Shown here: positions 1 to 12,779 of the stretch, piece after piece
Position numbering within the stretch: the first letter of the stretch is position 1
Layout of the letters: every line of letters starts with the position of its first letter
Source of the DNA: Diorhabda sublineata
Lineage: Eukaryota; Arthropoda; Insecta; Coleoptera; Chrysomelidae
DNA length: 64,000 nucleotides
Assembly: GCF_026230105.1 (NCBI RefSeq)
Contig: NC_079478.1
Coordinates: 20,475,653-20,539,652, forward strand
Direction: 5' to 3'
Translations under genes and position numbers: made by a program
Notes under the pieces: model-generated
The model's database searches: none
What the model saw: the letters and a program-made list of their open reading frames with translations, nothing else
Told to the model about the DNA's origin: nothing

Positions 1-278
1 ATATCTGATTAAATTGAAGACAATTTTTGAAAAAATTGGACACAAAAAAATCAATTCAATCTTAGATAAACTACATTGAATGCATAAGAGTCAATTTTTA
101 CAAAATTAGAACATGGAATCTTAGATAAGCCAATTTTTAATCAAATCAAATGTAGAAAAACCAATTTTTGGTCCAATTAATGTCATAAAATTTATTTTTG
201 ACCATATTGAATCTCGAAATAGCCGATTTTCTGCCGGAATAACTTAGAAATTTCAATTCACTTTTAATTTATTCTCAG

Positions 279-399
279 AACGAAGAAAATGGTGGTAGCC
301 TTTCTCAAGGTCACGCTTTCAGATGTAAAACCTTCAGGAAACCCAGACCATGTCATCTTTGTCATCAACCAATCCTCAACGAAGGTTCGTGCTGTAGAG
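279..399 (+). CDS. tns: Tensin exon: first half of C1 zinc finger
   Basis: Internal coding exon of a tensin-family gene. It follows a pyrimidine-rich acceptor ending TTCTCAG and stops at a consensus donor (G|GTAAGA). Read in phase 0 from 279 it gives 40 codons plus one base. The peptide holds the start of a C1 (DAG/phorbol-type) zinc finger: His, 12 residues, Cys-X2-Cys, then Cys after 10 residues (core HAFRCKTFRKPRPCHLC). The X10 spacing is shorter than in protein kinase C but matches the tensin-2 C1 domain as I know it. The next exon supplies the remaining ligands in the correct phase. The N-terminal part and promoter of this isoform must lie left of the window. In vertebrates the tensin C1 domain is thought to contribute to membrane or lipid contact. 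I am confident of the domain. Assignment to tensin rests on the spacing and on the tensin exons downstream. Confidence 0.85.
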
Positions 400-2026
400 G
401 TAAGACAACTATTTTTCAAAATCTTTGTACGCCACTGCTTTCAGTAATGGGGTAATAAACACCAACACCCTCCCAAATATGCAGGGGGTCTTTCAACGGT
501 CAAACATCTTATTTGATACAGAACAACTTAGAATGTATAAAAATGTTCTAGAAGAATTTAAAATACGTTGCAATTGTTCTGGAACAGATTATAATGTCTT
601 AAATTTGTTCCGGAACAAATTGGAACTCTCATAAAATCGTCTAGAATTATAACGTTTTAAAATTATCATGGAATCTTTTAGAATCTTCTAAAATGATTTT
701 TGAACGATTTAGAATGTTCTAAAATGAACTAGAACATTCTAGAATGTACAGAAATTAACTAGAACAATTTATAATCTTATGAATTGACTTTTAAACCATT
801 TACAATTACATAAAATCACTTGGAACAGTAATGTCATAAAACTGTTCCGGAATTATTAGGAATGTTTCAGGATCATTTGGAACAACTTAGAGTGTATAAA
901 AATGTTCTGGAAGAATTTAAAATACGTTGCAGTTGGTCAGGAACAGATTATAATTTTTTAAATTTGTTCCGGAACAATATAGAACTCTCATAAAATCGTC
1001 TAGAACCATTAATAACGTTTAAAAATTATCCTGGGAGCTTTTGAAATATTCTAAAATGGTTTTGTACGATTTAGAATGTTCTAGAATGAACTAGAACAAT
1101 TTAGAATATACAGAAAGTATTTAGAACAATTTATAATCTTTTGAATTGGCTTTGAAACCATTTACAATTTCATAAAATCACTTGGAACATTTTATAATGT
1201 CATAAAACTGTTCTGGAATTATTAGGAATGTTTCAGGATCATTTTAAACAACTTAGAATATATAAAAATGTTCTAGAAGAATTTAAAATTCGTTGCAATT
1301 GTTCTGGAACGGATTATAATGTCTTATATTTGTTCCGGAACAATTTGGAACTCTCATAGAATCGTCTACGACTATTTATAACGTTTTAAAATTGTCATGG
1401 AACCTTTTAGAATATTTAAAATGATTTTTGTACGATTTAGAATCTTCTAAAATTAACTAGAAAAATTTAGAATATACAGAAAGTATTTAGTACAATTTAT
1501 GTTTTAAATTAACTTTCAAACCATTTATAATTTCATAAAATCACTTGGAACAATTTATAATGTTCAGGAATTATTAATAATGTCCTAATGTCTGGAACAA
1601 CTTATAATGTATAAAAATGTTTTGGAGCAATTTATAATGTGCTGGGATTGAGCTGGAACAAATTGAAATGTTTTCAATTGGTCCCAGAACGGTTTAGAAT
1701 GTTCAAGTATTGTTTTACACAACAACTTCTAGTCGGACACTGCCGACTAAGACGTCCCTTTCACACCTGGGTAAACCCCACTACCTGCCTAACGACAATT
1801 AACTAAAAAAACTAAATTTTCATAAATATTTTGGAGAATAAATGAAAGTGTAAAAATCTAAGAATAGAAACATTGAAATTTTTCGATTTCGATATTTACT
1901 AGATTAGAATACGCATACACTACTCTGGTGAGGTGCAAAATCATTCAAATCGGTATGTTTATATATGAAATTTGAAGGGTATTAATATTTAAATAACATG
2001 TGAATATTAATTTTTTATTTTTTCAG
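400..2026 (+). other. tns: Tensin intron between the two C1 exons
   Basis: A phase-1 intron of 1.6 kb with a GTAAGA donor and a T-rich acceptor ending TTTTTTCAG. About 1.2 kb of it is the TTCTAGAAC-type tandem repeat listed separately. A less AT-rich piece at about 1730-1800 follows the repeat. I recognise no gene in it. Confidence 0.7.
500..1720. repeat. Tandem repeat, about 360-bp units rich in GTTCTAGAAC-like words
   Basis: A block beginning near 523 with AACAACTTAGAATGTATAAA recurs near 882 and 1248 and in degraded form near 1590, so the higher-order period is about 360 bp. Inside each unit, shorter words such as CTAGAACAATTTAGAAT recur every 15-25 bp. The array lies within an intron and shows no coding potential. 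A related word set occurs in the opposite orientation at 61.93-62.72 kb. Confidence 0.8.
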
Positions 2027-2064
2027 TTTGCAAATATGTTTGTCACAAGGTCTGCGAGAGTAAG
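2027..2064 (+). CDS. tns: Tensin exon: second half of C1 zinc finger
   Basis: A 38-bp microexon between TTTTTTCAG and a near-perfect donor (AAG|GTAAGT). Spliced to 279-399 (phase 1) it adds 13 codons reading VCKYVCHKVCESK. This completes Cys-X2-Cys-X4-His-X2-Cys, the rest of the C1 zinc-binding pattern. It ends in phase 0, the phase of every candidate partner exon downstream. The final C1 cysteine, usually 6-8 residues after this Cys, is not encoded here and is not supplied by any candidate next exon. Either a small exon was missed in the following intron or the last zinc ligand is absent. Confidence 0.85.
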
Positions 2065-2930
2065 GTAAGTCAGTTTTATTCAACGTTGCCAGAATGTATG
2101 TAAAATCTTTAAAACCCTTGTATTTGATATACAGTATGTCTCAAAGCTAGATATCGTTGATTACGTCTCAGGCAATCAAATTTATTAAACTAAAAATCCA
2201 TCAACCTCTAAAAATTTAAAGTATGATTAATAATTATAACGAAAAAGTTAATTTAATTTACAATTACCGTCTAAGACAGGATCGTTTCGAATCTGAACTT
2301 ATACAAGAACACGTAATCTATATAAAAATAAGCGTTTCTTTACAAATCTCCCCCGTATATCAATTTAACGTTCGAAAATATTTTATATTTTCTTAAAATC
2401 CTTTTACTTTACTCTTGTTTTATTTTTAACACGTTAACTGCCGTTTTTAGACGATTTAAACTTTAAATAAATATAGGGTGTTTCATTTAAAAGTAAATTA
2501 TAAATTCTATATCAATCGATGCGAGGGCTGCTACTTAAGTTTAAAATCGCATTAACTTGGCGGATAGCGGAAGTATTTAAGTCTTCGTTTGCTAGAAGTG
2601 CTGTACGTAATTCATTTTTGATAATTAATTTCTTTGGATTTAATCACCTAGATGTTAGATTAATAGCTGGGAGGTAAACGCCTGCTCGGTGATGGTGGAT
2701 TTTCATGAAAATATCGTTGGAGTAGGTACTAATTGGTTTGCCAATATCAGAGAGAGTTCGCTAATAAATATACGAGGGGCGTAAAAGATATTTTTGTCGT
2801 CCCAGAAGATGATGTTATTAACGTGAAAATAAAGAAAGCTGATTTTAAACAAAATTGTATATTGGAAAGAAAATTTTTTCTATAATTAGTCTTAATAAAT
2901 TCACGTTTATGCTAACCATAATTTTTTGTT
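2065..2930. other. Intronic DNA, no recognised feature
   Basis: AT-rich sequence after the C1 exon. It contains scattered transposon-end-like words (TAGGGTGTTTCATTTAAAAG near 2475, TATACGAGGGGC near 2770) but no open frame or splice pair I can support. Confidence 0.5.
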
Positions 2931-3960
2931 GATGGAAATGAGCAATTTTTTCAAAAAATATGTAAAAACAGCCAATTTTTGACTCAATTAAAAATGAAAA
3001 TAGCAGTTTTGACACAAATAACTTTAGAAAACTCAATTTGTGATAGAAATATGCTTAAAAATGAACAATTTTTTCAAAAAATTACCAAAAACTTCCAATT
3101 TTTGACCAAATTATACATGAAAATAGCAGTTTTGACACAGATAATCTCAGAAAACTCAATTTTTTTTCAAAATAATAACTCCAATTTTTGACACAAATTA
3201 TCTTAGAAAGCCAAATTTGTGATGAAAATATGCTTATAAATAACCAATTTTTAAAATATGATTAAAAACAGCCAATTTTTGACTAAATTATAAATGAAAA
3301 TAGCAGTTTTGACACAAATAATCTTAGAAAACTCAATTTGTGATGGAAATATGGTTGAAAATAACCAATTTTTCCAAAAAATAACTGAAAATAGTCAATT
3401 TTTTCAAAAAAAATAACTAAAAACTCAAATTTTTGACACAAATTATCTTAGAAAGCCAAATTTGTAATGAAAATATGCTTAAAAATAACCAATTTTTCAA
3501 AAAATTACCAAAAACTGCCAATTTGTGACAAAACTGTACATGAAAATAGCAGTTGTGACACAGATTATTCTAGAAAACTCAATTTGTGATGGAAATTTGC
3601 TTAAAAATAACCAATTTCTTTAAAAAGTAACTGAAGACAGCCAATTTTTTCAAAAAAATAACTAAAAACTCCAATTTTTGACACAAATTATCTTAGAAAG
3701 CCCAATTTGTAATGAAAATATATTTAAAAATAACCATTTTTTCAAAAATCGACTAAAAGCAGCCAATTTTTAACTTAATTATAAATGAAAATAGCAGTTC
3801 TCACACAAATAATCTTAGAAAACTCAATTTGTGATGAAAATATGCTTAAAAATAACCAATTTTTCGAAAAATGACTAGAATCAGCCAATTTTTTAAAAAA
3901 TTGACTGAATTATAAATGAAAATGGCAGTTTTCGAATGCTTTCGAATAACCAATTTAATC
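2930..3960. repeat. AT-rich minisatellite built on CAATTTTTGAC / ATGAAAATAGCAGTT words
   Basis: The word ATGAAAATAGCAGTT recurs near 2993, 3117, 3294, 3540 and 3786. Between copies are CAATTTTTGACACAAAT, ACTCAATTTGTGAT and runs of A or T. Spacing is irregular (about 125-245 bp), indicating a shuffled multi-module array. Similar words occur at 1-240 and 4000-4350, so this tract is probably the core of a larger decayed array. Short open frames here on both strands are repeat artefacts. Confidence 0.8.
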
Positions 3961-4349
3961 CAATAATAACTAAAAGTAGCGAATTTCCGTATAAACTAAA
4001 CTAAAAAAAAACAAATTGAAGACACAATGAACATAGGGCCAATTTTTGACCATTCTAATCAAAGTAATCTCGATTTTTCGTCATATTGAACGTGGAAAAG
4101 CAAATTTTTGTACGAAATAACTCGAAAAAACTGATTTTAAACCAAATTAAACCATTGCTCATCAAAGTGCATCGAGTTAAATCCATTAAAAACCCAATTA
4201 AACTAACTAATTAAAGTTTTGATCATATCAAACTCTGAAATAACCAAAAATCATTCAAAACCTCGACATTCGTAAACTCCCATCGTTTTGAAACAGCCAT
4301 TTATCGTTCGAAATAACTCAAATGCCAAATATTTCTAGATATTGTGAAA

Positions 4350-5740
4350 TATACATATTGTCTCATTTCAAAAACACGTTTCGAAGATGTCGATAGTGAG
4401 ATAATAGCTTTCAAAAAAATTACGACCACAAAAATATTTCATACACGTGATTAATTATTATTTCACACAACCATATGTCGTTTAACATCACTCGTTTTTT
4501 CTACTATGTATCTTGTTAATTACAGTTTGAATAAATAATAAGTAAATAATTCGAATATAAATTTTATGAGTGCCCCTCGTATATCAATTAGATTTTCATC
4601 TGTGTAATCGAGCACTCCCCGATATGGAACAGATGTATATAAATGACCATTAAATAGTGACACCATTAACTATTCAAATCAATAAGGAAGTTCATGGATA
4701 ATTTAGAAATTCAATTGGTACTGTCCCAGTGCACAATCACGCACATGAATCACATTATGCTAAGTACTTAACTTGCCTGTCTACTATAAAATTTCTCCAG
4801 AATATTGATGATCCTACAACTGACAACTGGACTATAAATGGCTACCGAATCTATTTTTAAAAATAACGTTAAATTTATCATACATATTTATTTCATTAAA
4901 TCAATTATTCATTAACTTGAATTGATTATTCCAATATAATTTTCATAATTCCATTTCCCTACATTTAACAATTAATCATTTTCAGTATTAACAATTTTCC
5001 ATAATAATAAAATGATTAACAATGGACGACGAACTAACAATTTATAAAATCAGGTGATAATATCTACAGTTTCCTGTTGGTTTAATTTTACCACGGCACT
5101 TCAGTACAACCTCTCGCGAATAGATGGCGATGATAATAATAAAATATATTTTATTAAATGTTACTTTTTGTTATTGAAATATAAGTTAAATAGAACTATT
5201 TTGTAAATTTTATTTTTTATGAATATAAAATTGAGTTTTTTTATACTAAATAAAAATATTGCTTAAAAACGTCAATATTTGATGTTAAAAATTCAAGACA
5301 TCGCCGCCATATTGTAAACATATCTATTTCGACTTGTAAATGTTAGGTTATACGTCTTAATAAGTAATTATTTTGTTTTTAAATATTATGACGTACTTCA
5401 CTGGTACGTCCTTGACAGGAGGGCGAGGTAGACTGCTTGGCATTTATGTCGGAACAACCGCAAACGTAACAGTAGACGCAAAAAGTGGAAGTCGTACTAT
5501 AACAGCTATTACCCAATAAGCAGGTAACTACTTACGTTTCGTACCCGGTTCGGTAAATCGAGGATATTGACTTTACCAAGATGAGGATGCGGTACGATAC
5601 GGTAGCGTTCCAGAAATTTCTTTTTTTCTACTTTATTATTTTAGACGAGAAATTCTTTCTGGTTTTAATGATACTTGGTTCTTTACCGTATTGATGGATT
5701 AAACTGAACTAACATGTCAATTTTAGTTTTATTTCAATAA
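4350..5740. other. Intronic DNA, no recognised gene
   Basis: AT-rich, with a TACGAGG-type transposon terminus in reverse at about 4572 (CCCCTCGTATAT). A slightly more GC-rich segment lies at 5400-5600. I found no convincing reading frame or paired splice sites. Confidence 0.5.
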
Positions 5741-6110
5741 ACCAGCGGCGTCGTATCGTGAGATTGTCAATAATTAATTATTATTCTCAATCCAGTGGCG
5801 GCGTATATTTAAATTGTAAATATATAGCGATATTCTTAGTCCAGTGGCGTCGTGTCGAGGGATTGTGAATATTTATCGTTATTCTTAGTCCAGTGGCGTC
5901 GTATCGTGAGATTGTCAATAATAAATTATTATTATTCTCAATCCAATGGCGGCTTTTCGTTGAATTATAAATATTCATTGTTATTTTTAGTCCAGTGGCG
6001 TCGTATCATGAGATTGTCAATAATAAATTATTATTTTTCTCAATCCAGTGGCGGCGTTTCGCGTTGAATTATAAATATTTATCGTTACTTTTAATCCAGT
6101 GGCGTAGTGT
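5740..6110. repeat. Minisatellite, about 50-bp unit (CCAGTGGCGTCGTATCGTGAG)
   Basis: The word CCAGTGGCG with small variants appears near 5743, 5791, 5841, 5890, 5942, 5992, 6045 and 6096, giving eight units about 50 bp apart. GTCGT and GGCGT versions tend to alternate, suggesting a 100-bp higher-order unit. Overlapping short open frames on both strands come from the repeat. Confidence 0.85.
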
Positions 6111-6151
6111 CGATGGATCGTATATCTTTATTTCTATTTACTAAATTTTGG

Positions 6152-6152
<1 letters not shown>

Positions 6153-6206
<54 letters not shown>
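6153..6206. repeat. (TA)n microsatellite
   Basis: Uninterrupted AT dinucleotide repeat of about 54 bp in intronic DNA. Confidence 0.95.
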
Positions 6207-6208
<2 letters not shown>

Positions 6209-7860
6209 CAGTTTGCTGTAATATATCAATAATTCTAATAAAATTTATCAATAATCTGATAAGTAATAATGTAACAGATAACTGATTCCCCTCTATTATC
6301 ATACTTCTACATGTTCGCACTTATTTAAAATAGATACGGGGGTTGATATACAAGTTCAAGAGTTGATAATTCATATCGATAAAGATAATTGCTATCAATA
6401 ATTTTATTATAGCGATATTCATCTTTCAAATCAAACATAATTTAATGCTCTAAATCAATTTGATACATAATTCGCATTAATTAATAAAATAAGTACTAAC
6501 ACTATATTTTTTACGTTAAATTATTGCTAACTGTACTAAAAGAAACGCCATTAATGATATTGACACGAGATTCATTCAAATATATTTCTTAACTGCACCC
6601 CTTATATTAAAATATGTTCGTACGTTAATAATTTGATTAGTATCACAAACAATTCAATATAATACACATCGGGAAGGTTTAAATTTCGAAAAAATCTATT
6701 CAGCATTGGTTCTGACTTTTGCCAGCAGTTTCAATTCCCGTTCAACCCAAGCAAAATTCCATACTTCATTATTTATTGTGAATATAATGACAATGGCACT
6801 GAACAGACGCCATGGGCGTGGCGGTACCTGGTTTCCTTGATCTTACCACACAAAGTCGTTTATCATCTGAAAATGATAAATATCTGTACTATAATTATTA
6901 TTGTACAATTTTATATTGTGTACGTTAAGGTCTTAGCGTGTGTGAAATCATTAAAAATAATAATTAATGTATAATAATCATGAATAATTTAGTTTCATCC
7001 ATATAATAAAATACTATTCTCCTGTTCCAAGAAGTAAACGGGGTTCGCGATTGCGCACTGCCTCGATCTCTCCTGTCAAGTTTTCTCGTCTGTATGTCGG
7101 TACTATAATTTATTATTAATCAATTTTATATTGAGTACGTTCATGTCGTAACACGTGTGAAGTCATTAAAAATAAAAATTAACGTATAATAATCATCAAT
7201 AATTTAGTTTCATCTAATATTTTAAAAAATGAAATCGATATAATAAAATTCTATTCTCCTGTTCCAAATGGCTCCCGCGCTGTCAAGAGCTATTGCAAAT
7301 GTAAACAAAACAGACCAGACCAGATTTATTGTATTTCGAAGAAATAAAATCAGATATTAACCTTTCTTAAATGTGCCCATTTGTAAAAATAAAACCAATC
7401 ATGAAAAAATTGTGTATTTCGCCGTTAACACCATCTATATATTCTGTGGTCAACTACTACATATTTAATTTCGTTTCGCCATTAACGCCATCTATATATG
7501 CTGTGGTCAACTACTAATTATTTAGTTTCTTTTTTTTACGTTTCTGAATCCTAAAATGGCGTCTGTTATTTCAATAACTGTTATTTCAAAATAATAATTA
7601 AATATATATGATTTATTTACATTTAGTAGTTACTTTGTATTGGTTTAGATGTTATGCTAATGCCATCTATGTACTCCTCAGTCATTAAAAAAAATAAGAT
7701 CATGACTTCTTTTTTTGTTTTTGTTATATATAGTTCATTGAACCATAAAAATATTAACTTATTTTCGTTTTTTTACGAAAATTTATGTCTAAGAATGAAA
7801 ATTTAATTAATTTTATACTATAATTAATCAAATTTGTTCTAAATATATTACACTATCTAT
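6207..7860. repeat. Intronic DNA with two local duplications
   Basis: A block of about 130 bp at 6890-7020 (ACTATAATTATTATTG through CTCCTGTTCCAA) is repeated in diverged form at 7110-7270. A second pair, at about 7420-7455 and 7475-7515, shares a core reading CCATCTATATAT followed by CTGTGGTCAACTAC. No coding potential was seen. Confidence 0.6.
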
Positions 7861-7863
7861 ATA

Positions 7864-8484
7864 CAGGGCGATTCATTAAGAATGTCCAATATCTGAACTG
7901 TAGATTCTAGACCTCAAAATATGATTCTGCTCAACATGTCTTATGCAAATATTGCTAGTTTCCGAGATACGGGGTGTTCAAAGTTTAAATTTAAATTTTG
8001 ATTTTTGCAATAATTTTTTATGTTTTCACGATTTCTCTTTGAAAATTGGCAATTTTACCTTTTTTGGCATGAGGAATCATAATTTGCATAATTTAACATT
8101 GCTAATTGAGGGCGCTAGTTACACTTGTTTGTGTTAATTAAATCAAAGTAAACTTTTTTTGGGCTAAACTTACAATTCAAATAATAAAAAAATATTAAAA
8201 AGCGTTAAATTCTACAAAAAAAAGTTACTCTTCTTTGATTCGTGTAACTCAATCAGTTATCGAGTTATTTGCTTCTAAAAAGTTCAATAAATTTTAATTT
8301 TTTCATAAAAAAATTTTATTATTCCTTAAATATGTAACAATAACAAATATGTAAACAAAAATAAAAAACTTCAAAGCAAATGCTCAAAATGTCCACCATC
8401 CATATCATTACACTCCAGAATTTATTACCTCAATATTCTAGAATCTACAGTTCAGAGATTGGACATTCTTAATCAATCACCCTG
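7864..8484. mobile_element. MITE-like element with long terminal inverted repeats
   Basis: The left end begins CAGGGCGATTCATTAAG and the right end, read in reverse complement, begins CAGGGTGATTGATTAAG. The match continues about 50 bp inward through GAATGTCCAAT and CTGAACTGTAGATTCTAGA. Both ends are flanked by TA, consistent with a TA target-site duplication. The 621-bp interior has no transposase, so this is a non-autonomous element, perhaps Tc1/mariner-related (inference). The same CAGGGTG terminal word recurs elsewhere in the window. Confidence 0.85.
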
Positions 8485-9250
8485 TATACAAAGATAAATT
8501 ACAATATTTATCCAAGGTCAAATGTAGGTCATTAAAGTTTTTTGCAATTTTTTTGAAAACGGTAAGTTTTATCGAGAAAATACCTGAGACAAAAATTGTA
8601 TAATTCCCTACAAGAATCGTTCTAATACTTTTTTTCGTACAACTTACCGTTTGTGAGATACAGAGCTTTTATAAAACAAAAATTTAAAAACAAAATAGTA
8701 GTAGCAGTAGTTTTAAATCGATTCCATAGACAAATATATTCATATAACTATAAATTAGTACAGTTATTTAGTCTTCATATCCAAAAGACTATTTTTTGTA
8801 ATTCCAAACGAGTTTTGATAGAAATTGTGGCCGTCGTAAAGTGAAATTATTTTTTTCGTCAAGGTCAAACTTGCATCAATATAGAATCAAATAAAACAGA
8901 TGAATATATTCATGATATTAATGAAGAAATAATTGATTAACGGCGTACAGAAATTGTGCTAAAATAAAAAAAATGAGAAAGAAGAAGAAATAGTTATAAT
9001 AACATTAGCAGCGCGATATCTCGCGAAAGGTGAAGTGAGGAGATTTTTGTAGAGAATTGAGAAATCTACAACTTTAGTCCGATGTATTTTCGTGCTACAA
9101 CTCACCGTTTTCGAGAAAAATTGGAAAACCTTAATTTCGTACGTTTGACCTTGAATTTTTTTGCATTGACATTTGTAATATCGGCTAAATCAAATGTTTA
9201 TTTTGTTTGGTCTATAATAAATCTAGATTGAAAAATTAATATAAAATTTT
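8485..9250. repeat. Dispersed repeat related to 35.1-35.3 kb, including an inverted copy
   Basis: At 8510-8670 the sequence has AAGGTCAAATGTAGG, GAAAACGGTAAGTTTTATCGAGAAAA and ACTTACCGTTTGTGAGATA. At 9000-9160 a related block runs in the opposite direction (GCGCGATATCTCGCG ... CTCACCGTTTTCGAGAAAAATT ... TTTGACCTTG). A third member lies at 35120-35310. These are copies of one interspersed repeat of unknown class. Confidence 0.55.
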
Positions 9251-9880
9251 AACCTTAATTAATATCCTTTACACCCGGTGTAAATTCTTTTGTTTCCTTG
9301 CGGTCACCAAGGCCAACTCGAACGTTCATTTCGACCTCGTGTTACTCGCGGTTGAAATGGTTCCTTTTTTTTAAATCTCTTTTGTTTTTTCTTATTATTC
9401 TCCTACGATTCGCCGCATTGATAACGAACTAATTGCGCAGCACGTTCGGAGATGTGTTCTGTGGAAATTATTGTTCATTTGTATGGTACTTGTATGGGTA
9501 CTCCCGATTCGAAACGGTGCTATTATAGACGTATTGTATAAAAGAGCGTTAGATTCAGGCGTGAAATGAGGTTATTCATACCGGTTTTAACATATAAAGA
9601 AATAAACAATATGTTTCTCACTTTACATACAATCTGGCAATACTGTTTATTTTCAACGAGATTAAAACCTAATTCATTTAAAATATAAAAGATTTCAATT
9701 TGAAAATCTATAAAATTTAGTAAATTTTATTTAAATATATACGTTTCTTTTATTATTATTTGTTTTTATTTTCAATTACATTTATAAAGAATTGATTTAG
9801 GTATGACATACGAAATACAGTGACGATATTCGATTGAAGCTACGTTGCCAATAATTCCGATTAGTATTAATTAACATGTA
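9250..9880. other. Intronic DNA, no recognised feature
   Basis: Contains a less AT-rich patch at about 9270-9560. No open frame or splice pair was recognised. Confidence 0.4.
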
Positions 9881-9884
9881 TATG

Positions 9885-10285
9885 CATAAAAGATTTATCA
9901 TTTCCCACTGTTTCGAATTGACGATTCAACTAACACATTAAGAGTTGAACGTGATCTTCAAGTTATTTCAATATCAAATTTGCAGAATTGAATTCGTTGA
10001 TTTTTTCAAAAAAATATTTTAATCGATTGGCAACATTCAGATTTAAATTTATTTTGTTTTATTCCACGCCACTGGATAATAACAAATTGTTTCTAAACTT
10101 TTTTATTTTTTCGGGTATCATCTAAATATTATTTATCTCTTTCTATTGCAAGACGGTAAATGACTATCTCTTTCTATTGAGGGATAGTAAATAACTTCCT
10201 AAATAGATGAACATTTGAATATCGAATATAAAAATGGCGGATATTTAGTTGCATAAAAATTCGTAAAAAAACTAATTATGGTTTT
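9885..10285 (+). repeat. Interspersed repeat, copy A of a three-copy family
   Basis: Begins ATAAAAGATTTATCATTTCC and runs through ACGCCACTGGATAATAAC and TATCTCTTTCTATTG to AAAATGGCGG and a tail containing TTCGTAAAAAAA. Copies B (14581-14975) and C (15540-15935) follow the same order with point differences and small indels. No protein-coding capacity is seen. The family identity is unknown. Confidence 0.8.
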
Positions 10286-11713
10286 ACTAAATATAATTTT
10301 GGTGATTTTTCGAAAGTCATGTTGTTTGGTACTTTTCGTTACAGATATTCAAGTAACCAAACTAATAAAGTTATTTTAGGTCTGTTTTATGGGAGTAAGA
10401 ACACGTGCAATAGTGAACTTGCTTCGTTTTTATACAGGATGTTATAAATTAACTTAAAAAGTTGTTAAATATTATAAAAATCAGTGGAGTGAACACACGA
10501 GTACTGAATGATTCAATAAATATATTTTAACGTTCTAGGTAGTTTATATGAGGGTTGTTAAATAACTTTTGAAATAGATAAATAATAACTTCAAAATGGA
10601 AATGTCAGATTTGATATTCACATGTTGCCATATTTCAAAGGATTTTTTCTCGACTTTTAGTATTAATTTTCAGATTTTGAATTCAATAGACAGGAACAAC
10701 ATCACGATTTAAATATAAAACCCCGGTAATAAATATTTCTGATCGAAGTTTCCGATAACATTCATTTCTCTAGAAAACGAAGGTCTAGATGAAGCAAAAA
10801 AAAACACATATGGTTGTTAAGTAGGCGGTAAATGTACATGGGAATGAAGTAAGATGCAAAATTAGACAGGGACGGATTAGGTATGAATGAAAATATTGAT
10901 TTAAATAATCAAAATTCTATCAAAAATTACAGGACCGTATGTGAACATATCGTAATATTGAAAATAATCCCATTTCGATTATATATTTTTCTAAACTTTC
11001 GTTTTATGGTGAAAAAAAAATTTATAATTGTTGATAACTTTTTTAAAAATAAACGAATAATCTTTTTTTCTTAATATACACAAAAAATGTACAAATTTAA
11101 GAGAATTAAACGTTTATGTTCCATTTTTTAATAGCTTAAAACAATAAAACTGTCACCTGTCAAAACTAACATGTTAGGTTAGGTGTAAGTCATAAAACAA
11201 CCATATGAAATATTTAAGCGAGTCACTTTCCATAAAAGCAGAAATTTAAAAAAACATTAGAAACGGTTGATTTGTCGATGTTTTAGAGCCAAAAAAACGA
11301 CGAAACCGCGAATCTAAAGAAATTAAATTTCTAACAGTACGTACATTCTTCACACATAACTTAAAAACTACAAATCTCCACTCATCTTCTCCTTTTTTCA
11401 TGTTTCCACTAAAAAATAAAAAAAAATAGTCAAGAACCTAATATTCCATCCTTTTTTAAGTTACATCCAAAAAAAATGGCATCAAATTGTTATTTTCCCG
11501 AATGCTCGAATTGGGGACATCCGGTATAGTACAATTATTCTCTTTCAAAAACAACTAAACTATTAGGCGAATAAACGCGATTAACGATGTTTGCAAAGCT
11601 TGTTTCGAAACGGCATTATAAAATTATCGAACAAAAAAATTAATTTTAAACCGATGCAATATTAATAATCAAAATATTTACATACTCGTTAGTTTATTAA
11701 TCGTATAAACATG

Positions 11714-11715
<2 letters not shown>
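10286..11715. other. Intronic DNA, no recognised gene
   Basis: AT-rich and largely unique by eye. Frames such as 10883-11074 are low-complexity K/I/F/N-rich translations of AT-rich DNA and are not supported as genes. Confidence 0.5.
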
Positions 11716-11716
<1 letters not shown>

Positions 11717-11792
<76 letters not shown>

Positions 11793-11804
11793 TGTGTGTG
11801 TGTA
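11717..11804. repeat. Compound microsatellite (AT)n(GT)n
   Basis: About 73 bp of AT dinucleotides is followed directly by about 14 bp of TG dinucleotides. Confidence 0.95.
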
Positions 11805-11919
11805 TATGCATAACAACAAACTGGATCTCGTTAAATCAACATTTCTTTTACTTCAGGGCGTAGACTGATAATATATAGGGTGTTACACATAATTTAGATG
11901 AATTTCGTATATAGTAAAA

Positions 11920-12200
11920 CCCCGTAATTCATATAACCTCGTATAAATATTGTTATATTAGATTCCCTAGGTCACATTTTATATCGTGTTTTCTAATAGT
12001 AAAAATAACGAATCGTCTCGTATATTATATAAATACTAGTTAATATTTTATTATTTCGAATATTATATCGTATTTTTTTATTAAAAATCATAATGAATCG
12101 TCTCGTATAAATATTTTAAACAGATTAGGTTATATCTTAAATCCCTTAGGTCATAATTTTAGACATAATCGCCTCGTATATATGTATTTCCAACGATTAT
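11920..12200. repeat. Short degenerate repeat around CTCGTATA words
   Basis: CTCGTATAAATATT, TCGTCTCGTATATTA, TCGTCTCGTATAAATA and TCGCCTCGTATATA occur near 11938, 12013, 12104 and 12170 at roughly 70-90 bp spacing, indicating a small decayed tandem array. Confidence 0.5.
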
Positions 12201-12779
12201 TTTACAAATTAATAACTAACCGAAATAATCAGTGTGCAATCAACGTAAATTGGTTTTTAATGTGAAGTTAAACCGCCCATCACACGATCTTAGTGTTCGC
12301 ATCTAGAATCTATTGAATAACGGATAAACACAACAGACATCACTCAACCATCCACACGTCAGACGTCATTCGAAACTACCAGCTAGGATAAAACGATTTT
12401 CTCGGTTCGTAATTCTGCCGACGTACCACGAATTTAGTACAGTTTTTACATCAAAATCTACTAAAACAAGACGAGTAATAGCTTTAGAAATGTACTATGT
12501 ATATAATTCAGTGTAAGCTAAATTAACAATCGAAATAATAATGACAAACAACATTCGATTATTTATTAACATGACATCGATTTCGATTTCGATTTTTGTT
12601 TCGAATATATAATCATAAACGATATAACCTCAAATACGTATTTCAATTAACGTTGTACCATATTTTCAATTTATTTTGATATAATCTCGTACAAAATACT
12701 GGTCTATTAATTTGTTTTAACACAATTTAAAATCATTTTATGTTGGAACATTCAACTATATTTATATGACGAAATGAAG

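Noticed and set aside
2845..3191. Overlapping small frames on both strands
   Set aside because: They are translations of the CAATTTTTGAC minisatellite.
5787..6067. Small frames containing repeated LVQWRRI or STRRHW motifs
   Set aside because: The peptide repeats reflect the 50-bp minisatellite and both strands are equally open.
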